Notes under the pieces: generated by a model
What the model saw: only the letters and a program-made list of their open reading frames with translations
Told to the model about the DNA's origin: nothing
Database searches by the model: none
Origin: Hygrocybe punicea
Taxonomy: Eukaryota; Basidiomycota; Agaricomycetes; Agaricales; Hygrophoraceae
Direction: 5' to 3'
Length of the DNA stretch: 64,000 nt
NCBI GenBank assembly: GCA_963556145.1
Contig: OY744473.1
Location: forward strand, 992,001 to 1,056,000
Made by a program: the position numbers and the translations under genes
Shown here: positions 23,050 to 33,585 of the stretch, piece after piece
Position numbering within the stretch: position 1 is the first letter of the stretch
Layout: every line of letters begins with the position of its first letter

Positions 23050-23885
23050 ATAAGCCAATAATTGACTGTCTACCATGTCTTATACCTTCCACATCAAGGA
23101 TTTTCAACCCGCACCGCCCAACACGTGACACGTGATGTGACAAGCTATTTACCTCCACCGCCCAACCACCACACATCCCATAGCTCACTGTCCATCCACC
23201 ACATAGCTCACCGTCCACCGTCCACCGTTCACTGTCCACCACATAGCCCACATCCCTGGTGCTTCCACTCCCACTGCTTTAGGTACGTTTTTCATGTCTT
23301 TTTATGTTTAGTTTCTACTAAAAACTTAATTACAACGATGGCAACAACAGGCGCTTGTGCCCACACACAGGCACCACCCACACCCCTCACCGTGGCCATG
23401 GCCCTCGCCAGCATCAACGCAAACGCAAACACAAATGCACACACGTCGACGCGTTCATGTGAACTATCGAGACACATGGCGCCAACAGGGAGTCAGCAGA
23501 GGCCATGGCCCTCGCCAGCATCAATGCAAACGCAAACACAAATGCACACACGTCGACGCGTTCATGTGAACTATCGAGACACACGGCGCCAACAGGGAGT
23601 CAGCAGAGGGCCGTGATGCAGGCTGAAACCCCCATTCAACCTCGCGGACATGCACAGCCATGTCTATTGACGTTGGCATTGCGTTCGCGAGGTAACAGGT
23701 GGTGCAGCACGCAATGGATCATGCCCAACACCACCAAAAAGTCACGGGTAGTGACCTGTGGTGATTCTGTGACCCGCATCCGCCACTCACCATTCACCGT
23801 TCACCACACACTGTGCACCTGCCCACATCCCACCGCTCACCGCTCACCACTAAAAAGAAAATCGTTTTCGGGATAGTTGGAACTG
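23050..23885 (+). mobile_element. Spliced-type repeat element with 107-bp tandem duplication
   Basis: The plan matches the hAT-like elements elsewhere in the window. A CCACC-rich leader is followed by an intron-like segment (about 23282-23350, donor GCTTTAG|GTACG, acceptor CAACAG), a CA-rich block, a palindromic module around 23642-23696 (cctcgcgg ... tctattga ... ttcgcgagg), and a trailing block of caccgctcacc words. Units 23396-23502 and 23503-23609 are near-identical 107-bp tandem copies. The terminal repeats and target duplication were not identified. Confidence 0.5.
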
Positions 23886-26868
23886 GCCGTTTTAAGAACA
23901 TTGATTAACGATTACGTAGCAATATGAAGGGCATTTACAAACATATGTCTATCGAATACTGTATGATTGAAGTCGACGTGATTTCAACTGTGGCGAAAAT
24001 GCTCTATTGGTCACTACTCGAAGTGGCTCTTCTGAGTCCATTTCTGAGTCCAAGCTAAGTGGCAATACAAGTGGAGGGGAAATCGATGGCCCACGATTTG
24101 CGGGAACTTCTTGAGGTAAAATGGCAGATTCGGATGACGGTGTCCACTCTGGTATCTGTAATTTGAGCCTTGGACTAATATGTGGCGTGACAATGTCATG
24201 TGCTGAATGGTCTGTTGAAAGGTGAAGGAATGTGCGTATTTGGTTGGCCAGGTCATCTTCTGCTAAAACGAGCTCTTGATATGCAGTAACCGCAGCATTC
24301 GAGACCGGAATGTTGCTACCAATTTCCAGTACTGGTAGCGAAATCAAGTCGATGTCAAGGATGTCGGTTGAAAGTGGGCTGGGCTGATCGCTATCGTAGG
24401 GCATGAATTCTAATAAAGGATTGATGGGAAGATCCTTTATGATCATGCTTGAATCCATGGCACGATTGCACATGTCGAGGCTGGGTGAGGACGGCACCTG
24501 CCAGTGTTGAGCCTCGAGATGTATGGTGAGATCGATTTCGTCTCCATCACATGCTACACTGTTGTCGTCTTCATCCTCCTCATGCTTGTCATCGTAGTTG
24601 TCTTCTTCAAGTTGCTGCAAGAATGATTTCTCGACTTCTGTTGATAGTTCGTCAACTGCAATGTCTGCATCAGCCACCATTTGCAACTGCTGACGTTGTG
24701 GAATTAGAGATGTTGAATTGTCGGATTGATCATGATCAGTGCAAGCTGCATTCCGCATGTCTTCAAAATAGTCTGTCTGCTTTCTCCGTTCAGTGTACTC
24801 GGCAAAAAAATCAGCTAAAACGCGAGTGACCATTGTGAGGCACCATACATCCACTCGTGGCAGCCGTCCTGATCGCATGTATGCAGCATAGTATTTCGCC
24901 TTCATCCGCCCATTAAACGACTCCAGGTGATTTGTGGTACGTGAAATTTTGTGAATAGGGACACCAAGTCTATGTGCTGCCTCGATTGCACCAGCTTTCG
25001 ACCATGACAACCAGAAACTGGGTAGCGAAAGGTACGTTTGCAGGTAGGTTAAAAAGGCCAGTCCACCGTTCGACTGCTTTTTGGCAAGTGTGCTACTTCC
25101 TCGACCTCCAAGTGCACAAAAATGCGCAACTTCTTCATTGTATGCTGTGACAGCATCTCGATATTCGGTGGTCTTTTTGAGCAAACACATGAGCAGTGAC
25201 CCAAGACGCATTCGGACCTCTTGACGTTCAGGGCCTTTCGGAATGACTCTCAAGTAGCGGTTTAGCCCATTGCGCCAGGATTGCCAGATATGAAAAGAGC
25301 ACAGGAGAAGATGAATTGACAGCCAAATCGTTTGTAGTGCTTTTCGCTCGCGAGTATCATTGTCTGTGTTCCCAACACATATTTCAAATGCTTCCTTTTC
25401 TTTGTTCACTCCCATCCCATCCTTCCACCGTCTAAGGAGTTCCGTCAAAATTTCTCCATCATATGATGCATGTGTCGCTTTTGCTTGTTTCAAGGCTGTG
25501 AATAACATGAGTGCAACAGAGATCCCAATGCCTCAATCGTCGATCACCATGAGAATGAACACCAAAACTTTGGCAGAACAGACACCAAATGTGCCGTCCA
25601 TAAGGACCTGTTTCTTGTGCCCATATTTCCATGCCATTCGGCACTGCTCTGGAGTCGATAAGATTAGCACAAAGCGATCATTCAGATCATCGCCGAGAGG
25701 TCAATAATAAATGCATGACTCTGTGAGAAGCGTAGTTGGCGGCTGTGGATTGTCCGACTGAAACCACTTCTCCAGGTTCCCAACGGCCCCTGACCATTGC
25801 GCCATTCCAGCTTCACGAGCTAGCGTTCGATATAGCGATGTAGATTCATACCGAGTTAACGTGTACCGGTAGTGTGAGTCACCAGGTGAATCACCCCAAT
25901 GATCAGAGGCCCACTTGCGGCAAAGGATTCGGATCTGATTGATTGGAACTAAATTCTCTCGCATCATTTGAAGTGCATATGCTCACAAATCTGGATGCAG
26001 TGCAATTCGTGGCTTTTGAGCCATAAGCAAAAGTCCATCGCACAACGCAGAGTGCTCTAGCATGCCAGCGACCTCGTCAATGACTATCAATTGTTTGTCT
26101 GTCTCCATATTATAGTGGATTTTAATGATGAATCACTAGACACATACTTTTCGGATCGTTTTCATTGTGTGTTGTGATTACCTGCGCATACATCCAACAC
26201 TCTACATTCTCCCAGCCTGTTTGTCGAGTTTTCGCCGCATTGTGCCCACTTTCGTGATCTGTTCCACACAGGCATTGGTAAAGCCGAGTCCATCGGGTAT
26301 ACTTCTTGCCAGGTCCGCATTTCTTGTGCTCACTATGTCGGATTGCAAGTTTTGACCGTACATCACGGTCACTCTCATCGGGAATGTGGATTCCAAGATT
26401 TGTGATTATTTGGAATGCTGAATCTACAAGTTGACGCGAGTTTCCGATACATATCTGAGACATTCTGGGCAAAATCAATGAACTCACTTTGCTCCTCTAC
26501 CGTGTGCTTGAATCGATGTTTATCAATGCCGACCTCTTGCATGTGGCCCTGTAAGTGATTCCGCACATCATCTGAGAGCTTGAGGTGCTTGGGTACTGAA
26601 TACGATGATTGAGGTGAGGCCTTCAATTTCGGTAAATCAGTTGGGATTGAGAATGGGAGTGCCATCGATGGCCCTGGGTTTGGAATTCGTAAGGAGGCGA
26701 ATCACACAGCCATGGGCTGGCGTAGCGAGCGAAGGATGCAGTGTCACAGCACGCAGACCACTATCTACTACCTACTATATATCTAGCATGAATCTACTGA
26801 TCGGGTCGATCAGGTCGGTATTTAAGTGGAGATTTAATTTAGTTGAGCGGTGTGAGTTTTAATTCCCC
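23886..26868 (-). mobile_element. MULE-like element, copy 1 (ends approximate)
   Basis: The right boundary is suggested by the sequence ...gtgtgagttttaattcccc ending near 26866. Read inverted, it resembles the gene-3' terminus of copy 2 (GGAAATTAAACACGCCCAG). The left end and a 9-bp duplication were not found. The interior is filled by the transposase relic. Confidence 0.45.
23949..26665 (-). pseudogene. MULE-like transposase relic, copy 1
   Basis: Minus-strand reading begins near 26665 (MALPFSIPTD) and passes a Cys/His-rich segment (LYQCLCGTDHESGHN near 26290). It then enters the MULE-type catalytic core (MAWKYGHKKQVLMDGTFGVC near 25640), followed by NTDND, FHIWQSWRNGLNRYL and TTNHLESFNGRMKAKYY, and ends in an acidic tail stopping at 23949. 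The last ORF (519 codons) is open. Upstream, three TGA codons (after HPDL near 25990, after CIYY near 25695, after VIDD near 25536) stand where a CGA codon would fit; paralogue copy 2 has Arg at two of them. The protein would rejoin DNA ends as a cut-and-paste transposase. It is inactive. Confidence 0.75.
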
Positions 26869-26869
26869 A

Positions 26870-27312
26870 CATCAATAATCTTTTCACTAATATCATTGCT
26901 GGAAGTGGTAGGGATATGTCTGGGCTTGTGCTCCTAGGAGACAGTTTCTTTATATACCAGGAATTGAGTAAGTTATTACCAAATTAAGAAACTTTTCAAT
27001 AAATGTTTTCAAATCACTTTTCACGTGGATTGCCAGAGTTTTGATATTTTGGAGCAAACATTTGGCTGCTTAGGTAATACACCATGTGACCTGGCAAACT
27101 CCGAAGAGTGACTAGCCTGGCAGGAAACACAGGCCAGAACTCAATCTCCTGATGCAGGTTACTGTCCAAAGCTCATTCTGCACTTGAAGTATCTTGGAGA
27201 TTGCACTTTACCAGTCAGTATGATTTCTGAAGTCAACAGGACTATGCTACAGTTATGGTACATATATATTTCCTGGCCAAGGTCAACATTTGGCCGTGGG
27301 AACATCACGTGA
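26870..27312. other. Spacer with no gene recognised
   Basis: This stretch lies between the MULE-like relic and the broken gene at 27.3 kb. No repeat or coding frame longer than a few dozen codons was recognised. It may include the promoter or a first exon of the downstream gene. Confidence 0.4.
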
Positions 27313-28347
27313 TTGAATTACATAAGGGTGCTGGTTCCTGATGGCGTCTATCTTAGGACAGTGGCTATCCTAGGCATGTCTAGGAAGGAAAACAAGATGA
27401 ATGATCAGGACAGGTTAATTGACAGCACTGGGGACCACCCACCTGTCAGCATGAAAATAAAGGCTTCCAGGCTTGTTGCCCAGAATACAACCACAAAGAG
27501 AGTGGCCAAAATAACGGCAGCAGCATTGGACTTGGAAGCAATGGACGGTATGTCTTGCACTGACTTTTCAGAAGCCCTATCCAAGTGCAATGTCAATTTA
27601 TTGATTTCAGATACTGACGAAGACTTGGAGGAAATGGTTACCTTCCCAGTGGGGGCCTCAAAGACAGTGGAGGCTCGGACAGTTACAAAGCAGGGAATGG
27701 TGGGGGATTGTGAGCCAAACGATGCTGATGCCAAGAGGGAGAGGAAGTGGGTTGAAAAAAAGCCAAACAGACTGAGTTTAGGAAAGAATTCAATGCCCAA
27801 CACACTCTTACCTACCTTGATGATGATCAGTTATCTACCCAAAAGCAGAAAATTGTTGATGGTGATGTTGACAGATGAGTGCTAAGTCTTTATGTTGTCT
27901 CACAAATATTGCCATTCTAACTTCAAGTTGTTTACTCTCTCATTTAAATGTCATGCTGTTTCAAGACCACCACTCAAGAAGAAGGGCAAGCCCACTACTA
28001 GTATGGCCAAGATTGGAGGACTTCGTACTAACTGGAAAATGCCAGCAACCATTTCTCACCCAATGTCAACCAGTGACAGGATAACTACCCCCAAACATGA
28101 TGAAAATGTGCTGGGTGGTATCAGTGATGGTGATGACATGCAAGAAAGGTTGGCCCTCTCTCAGGCTGCTAGCAACAAGCCTGTCTGCTACTATGGTGGT
28201 GGCACTACATTGAAACCAGCGACGGTTAGCTGTCTTTTTCTTTCATGTCCAAGTCCATCTCCATTGACCACGATACAGCCAGGCATTTGCTCTCTTGTCA
28301 AGATTCATCTTGACAGCTATGACTCACTGGAAGCTAAACATATGGCT

Positions 28348-30986
28348 TAATGTTGCCAAAGTCTGGTTTGGTCTGGTTTTTGGCCTTTTTGGCTGAACTC
28401 AAAACTGGACCTTCAGTTTAGTTTGGCCCTTTTGCTGAACTGGAACCAGGACTGTGTGGGACCGTTCTGTGCAGTTTGGTCTGCATCTGGATGTGGTTTG
28501 GACCATGAACCATCCTCCTCCTCCTTCAAATTTCCTCCCAAGCCACAGTGCCACATCAATTGATGTGGGCCTGGGGTGGGGAGGAAGGGGGGACCTTTGT
28601 TTTGCTGTGTCGCCACTGTTGCTGCATTGGTGCTGCATTGCCGCTGGCGCCATTGTTGCTACTGCTGCCATTGCCGCTGTCGCTAGTGTTTCAAGGTCCA
28701 GTCCATAGGACCAGAAAAAAACTGGGACCCAACCGGACTGAACCAAAAAAGACTGGACCACCGGTTGCGGTTGCGCCCGATGTGGGAGGCTGCCGGTTGC
28801 GGTTGCCCGATTTGGCTCACCCTTATACAACCGAGTTGCAACTGGCTGCAACCGGTTACAACTGGACTTTCCGGTTCACCTCGTAGATAGGGAGATTGTA
28901 TATTTTTTGTGTATGTAGATAATAAAATTAAGGGACAAATTATGTATTATAATAGTGGGCATGGCACTTTGCCCTGCCCTGCCCAATTCTTGTTGGCGTC
29001 AATGATGCAGCTTTCACCCTCGCGAGGTAGATGGGGGGGCCTCATGTGAGGCCATGGCCCTTAACCTGCTGGTTTCCATGACTTGGGGCGCCACATACCT
29101 CGCGCGGGCCAGATGTGCGTCAATTGACGCGATTGTCACCCTTGCGAGGTAGATGGGGGGCCATCCTCACTGCCATCCTCGTTGGATGTGGGGCCGTCCT
29201 TGATTGGGCTGTTGGTGTCCAATGGAGCTGGCCGTTGGGGGGACTGGCGGTGCTTGTCCAGCGGGGCCATCCTGTTGGCCCTTTCCGCGTCCTTCATTAT
29301 TACCATGCCGAATTCCTCGCAAACGACGTCTGCGTGTCTGTTGACGCATCAGCCCATGTTTGTGAGGTGTGTGGTTAGCAAGATGTCGATGGGACAAAGG
29401 TGGCATATGTACCTGGGCCGGTAGGTGGGCGCACCACCCTCCCAGCCTTCAACTTCCCTGTCGTCGTCATCGTCGTCGTCTTGTTGTGACGTGGGTGTTG
29501 GTAGTGGTCATGGTCTTGTCATCATGCGCCTTTCTGTGGTCCGATCCGTGGTTCCTGTGGGAGATGGTGGTGGGTTGTATTATTCGTTGTCATTGTCGCA
29601 GGTGCTGTACTTGTTCTTGCACAATCTTGTTGTTGTGTCATGGTTGTGATGGCTGTGTGAATTGTCGTTGTCGTTGTGCTGACCGATGTCGCGGTGAATA
29701 TCTACATTAGAAAGGTAAAATGTTAGTGAAATATACACAGTACAACGAAAAACAGAAGACTTACCTTGAGCAGAAGGGTTCGCAATCACGAACCGTTCTG
29801 CTTGACGTTGTGGTCGGAGACTCGGAGTTGAGGTAGTGTCACTTATGTGACGAGAAGTCACACTTACAATTACAATTCAATATTCTAAGCTTTGAATAGT
29901 ATAAACCAGTCCAGACCTGGTGCAAAACCAGTCTGGACTGGTTATTAACTGGTTCAGGTTAAAACCAGTTTAAACTGGTTAATGGACCGAAAAAAACTGA
30001 TGGCAACCGGTTTCTGTCAGTCCGGTCCGGTTTTTTTCATTTTTGCAATGTTAGGCAACCGGTCCAGTCCCGGTTAACTTCCAAAAAAGGCAAAAAACCG
30101 GACCTAACCGGACTTTAAAACACTAGCTGTCGCTGCTGCTGCTGCTGTTCCCGTTGTAGTGGTTGTGCCTGACAGATCACGTGACCAGTCCCTTAGTCAG
30201 TAGCCTTTCTGGATGTAGTAGTTAGTTGATCTTGTCCCATCATCCCATCCACCTTTGACCTTTCCATTGGATTCCGTCCCCGATCCCGAGAGGTCCCTCG
30301 GGACCACTCCACCGTTACTGCTGCTGCTGCTGCTGTTGCCATTGCTGCTGCCACTGCTGCTGCTGCTGTTGCCATTGCTGCTGCCACTGCTGCTGGGGTT
30401 GCTGTGGGGTGGCTGCTGCATCCACGCTCATGGGCATCATGCAGCTGTGGGGGGTAAGTATAGATAAACAATGAAATATAATAAAGATGATGTACCTTAG
30501 CAGCAGGGGTGGCCGCACCACTCCCCACTGCATCCTTTTGTCGCTACCATCCATGGTTCCCATTGTGGGTGTTGGCATGGTTTTAGCATGGGTGTGGGCA
30601 GGCATAGGTGTGGGCGTGGGCCGTGGGGGGCTTCTTTGTGTAAGAAAATATCAATAAAGTAAGAAATAAACTAATTACTTACCTGTGTTGCTGTTGTTGT
30701 TTGTTGCTGTTGTTGTTGAGTCGAATTTGCGTGAATTGTAAGGTCACATGACCCAAGTTCACGCGGCTTCATAAAAAAAATGAGTATCTAAATAAGTATC
30801 TACATAGGTATATAGACATTACAGTTCGCGGTTTGAACCGTATTTGAATCCAGTTTGAAAGCCTGTGCCTCGCTGGAACTGCAAACTGAACCCGCATTCC
30901 AGTTCAGCACTTGGCTGAACTTTAGACTGAACTGAGGGTTCGGTTCAGGGTTCGGTTCGGTTCCGAACTGGACTACAGCAACACTA
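28348..30986 (-). mobile_element. hAT-like CAG-type element (outer), inserted in a coding exon
   Basis: Read on the minus strand it starts TAGTGTTGCTGTAGTCCAG and ends with ...GGCAACATTA at 28348, so it is the same family as the 16600-17810 element. The flanking 8-mers are atatggct (28340-28347) and gtgtggct (30987-30994), which match at 6 of 8 with only G/A differences. It has an intron-like segment (about 30635-30682, donor CACAG|GTAAG on minus), CTG/CAG tracts around 30130-30430, and a TCAATTGA core near 28555. The insertion splits an exon of the uncharacterised gene. Another element (28684-30125) is nested inside. Confidence 0.8.
28684..30125 (-). mobile_element. hAT-like element (inner), 1442 bp
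   Basis: Termini TAGTGTTTCAAGGTCCAGTC and the inverse ending GGACTTTAAAACACTA have a perfect 8-bp duplication, gctgtcgc (28676-28683, 30126-30133). On the minus strand it has the CTCAAG|GTAAG donor (intron 29702-29764), an ACAACGACAACG-rich exon, a block gggtggtgcgcccacctacc (29411-29440) shared with the 37.3-kb element, and palindromic modules at about 28979-29040, 29091-29152 and 29313-29376. Subterminal regions are rich in accggt/ggaccg inverted words. No transposase, so it is non-autonomous. Confidence 0.9.
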
Positions 30987-32069
30987 GTGTGGCTCACAGC
31001 AGTGAAGTCAAAAAGAAAGACCTTACTATGAACCATTACCCGGCAGCGGTTTGGGATGACTTCCACAACAGATTCATACCCCAGCTTCACGAATTAATGG
31101 GCACCTTGGCACCATGGGAACAGCCAACCAATGAACAACTCTGCCAAACGTGGTATGCCAGTTTCCCCAATTTCAACTCTCAGCTCAAGGACGATATTTT
31201 GTGGACCATTTCTAAACTGGTATGTATATTTTGCATCTCTTACAGGGATCTTAGACTGAATGTCTTTGAGGCTGATGATCACTTGGCAGAATGGTACAAC
31301 AAATTTGCCTCGACTGCCATGAACCAGCTCGAAAAGCTGTTCATTGAGTTAGACTTGAACACACTCAAAGCCCATGCTACCTACATAACTTGGATGTTGG
31401 GCAATGATGATAGAAGCTGCCCATTCTACTACAACATAGTCTCTGATGGTAAAGTGCCAATTGTATGACATTTCTACATCTTGTTTTGGCTGCCAATGCT
31501 CATCTTCCACTTTTTTTTCCAAGGAATTTTCCAGTCTTCCCTTGTGTTGGCCACTCTTTCTACCCATATCACCACCATTTCAAGTATTCATCTTGCTCAG
31601 TGTTTGACCGATAAACCTGTAGGGGCTCTGGTGCTAGCTCTACAAGCAGTAAGCTCACATAACTACTTTTCCTGATCCACTCAACTACACAATATCTGCT
31701 TTATTAGAGTAAATGTGCACTGTTGTACCATCAGAACGGTGTGAAGCATATTCCTTGTGGGCTGCCCGAATACTTCTCGAAGACAAATTAGACCAATCGT
31801 ATGGAAAGAGTTGATAGGAAAGATATCCTTTTCAAGAAAATGTTGTCCCTGCTAAAATTAATTGGGAAGCTCAAAGAGGGCCAGTGGGTAAAAATTCTAG
31901 GAAGCGTGAGTCTGTATGCCAAGCAGAAGAAGATTGATGCCATTGAGGTTTTATGCACTTCGTTGGACTCATCTGACTATGAACTCGAGAATAGCGATGA
32001 AGACTTGGTGGCCAAGAACAGGGATGATGACATCATTGATGGTGAAAACAACATTCTGATGGAATAATG

Positions 32070-32590
32070 GTGAGTTATTCCCAACCATTTACACCATATC
32101 TAATTTCCTTTTAGCAATATCCTCACAAAATCTATGCCCCTCCGATGTCATGACCCCAAGTGTTTTTGGGTGTAATGTCATGGGTTTACCATCGGACCAC
32201 GGACTTAGATATTTAAAGTGCAACACTATGGATGCACACCTACACTCATTAGTACCCATTCTATGCCTTTCCACATTACGCATGCTAGTGAACAGACACA
32301 GATAGCATTTATGCTTACCCTTATATCATTTATTATGGCTTCACTAGAAATGCCCAGACTTAGCCATTTATGTATGGTGCACAGAGGCACATCCCCCACT
32401 TATTAGTATTTATTATATATTTCTCTGTATTGCGTGTGCAAGGAGACAAGCCCAACTAGCATTCTTACCTATATTAGCAGTAATGGATTGATTACAAATC
32501 TTGTTTACTTGTATTGATCAAAAGCGGCTCAGCTAGATAATGGGAAATGATTAGATAAGATGTGAACAAGAGGATGATAAGATAATGATA
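32070..32590. other. AT-rich spacer before the gypsy element
   Basis: No gene recognised. Around 32525-32600 there are repeated gataagat words. The left edge of the LTR could lie anywhere in 32400-32600. Confidence 0.35.
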
Positions 32591-33520
32591 AGATAGGATG
32601 CATCAGAGAGTGATTGTGATATTCTGCTTACATAAAGACAATGGTCTATTGTTCTGAGCAGTCCTTTGTTCTAAACAGTCCAAATGGAGATAGAGCCCAT
32701 TGTTCACAGCCTCTTTGATGCCATCCATTGTTCTCATGACTCAGTCCTATTGTTCTCACTTTCCCATTGTTCTCAGTCCCCCATTGTTCTCCAACAGTAT
32801 AAATAGGGCCCCCAAATTCCAGTAGTCAGTAGGATTTCCCCCCTCACCACTCAGTAGTCACTCTTAGTTGGGTTCACACAGTGTGATCCCTCATTCTCTT
32901 AGTACTAGTAGTTACTCATTGTAGTAGCTAGTGCTTGCAATCCAGTCTAGTTCACTCTTATTCTATCATTCTCTGAGTTCCCCTTGTCATCAAGGAGAAT
33001 TCACCCAGTTCACTCAGTCCAATCAATTCATTAGTCAGCATTAGTCAGCTAGATACACTTCTAAGGTTAAGGTTTCATCCTAAACAAAACAGAGTATTCA
33101 AAAGGTATTAAAGATATCCCTGAACTAGTAGCCAATGTGCGTTTGAAGCTTCGGATTTAAGTCAGATATTATAATACCCAGAGATACTCTTGATTGAATA
33201 GGCCCTGTAGCCAAAACAGTCCATATTCAACTGGTGAATATTGTTATCAGTATTCATTAGTTCATATTTTTATATTCCAGTAGTGAATATTAGTATTTTC
33301 AGTACATCACACACCCAATTGCTATTCATCCCTACTCAAAGTCTCAATTCTTAATTGAAGAGACCTCACTATTACATTCTATTGATTCATATAGTATATA
33401 TACTCACAAACCCCTTCCTGTTAGGTTATTTAAATATTAGAAACCCATGAACAACAAGAAGGTACCTGAACAAAGTCAACTCCGGTAATTCTTGGTGAAA
33501 CAAACATTCACATAACAAAA
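32590..33520 (+). repeat. Putative 5' LTR and leader of the Ty3/gypsy element
   Basis: Upstream of gag is a promoter-like region: about eight copies of (c)attgttct between 32644 and 32790, then TATAAATAG at 32798-32806 followed by a tagtcagtag/cactcagtagtcactc block. That is what a U3 with an enhancer array and TATA box looks like. Exact LTR edges are not determined, because no second LTR was found in the window to compare with. Confidence 0.5.
32798..32806 (+). promoter_or_regulatory. TATA box in putative U3
   Basis: TATAAATAG lies about 780 bp upstream of the gag ATG and immediately downstream of the attgttct array. It is a plausible start site for the genomic RNA of the retrotransposon. 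Confidence 0.5.
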
Positions 33521-33540
33521 TTGGAGCCCACCGTGAGGGG
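33521..33540 (+). promoter_or_regulatory. Possible primer-binding site
   Basis: The segment starts ttggagcccaccgtg and lies 45 bp before the gag ATG, directly after an A-run. The TGG start is the expected complement of a tRNA 3' CCA end. The tRNA was not identified. Confidence 0.35.
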
Positions 33541-33585
33541 TTTTAAATTTAAATAACCCAAGCATTTCTATACCTCTAATACACA

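Larger units (their letters stand above)
27313..32067 (+). pseudogene. Uncharacterised multi-exon gene broken by a nested hAT-like insertion
   Basis: I do not recognise a named family. The coding pieces join well: 27313-27760; then a frame change at a run of seven A (27756-27762) into KQTEFRKEFNAQHTLTYLDD; an intron whose donor appears mutated (ATGAGT at about 27872, acceptor ...tttcaag before 27972); an exon to about 28229; and an exon 28282-28347 that continues exactly at 30995 (KHMA | HSSEVKKKD) once the insertion is removed. Further GT-AG introns follow at 31220-31246, about 31449-31523 and about 31650-31709. A TAG stands where Trp fits (SKTN*TNR, near 31791). The C-terminus is acidic. 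Related lysine-rich proteins are common and uncharacterised in mushrooms. Frameshift, stop and insertion together make it a pseudogene. Confidence 0.6.
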
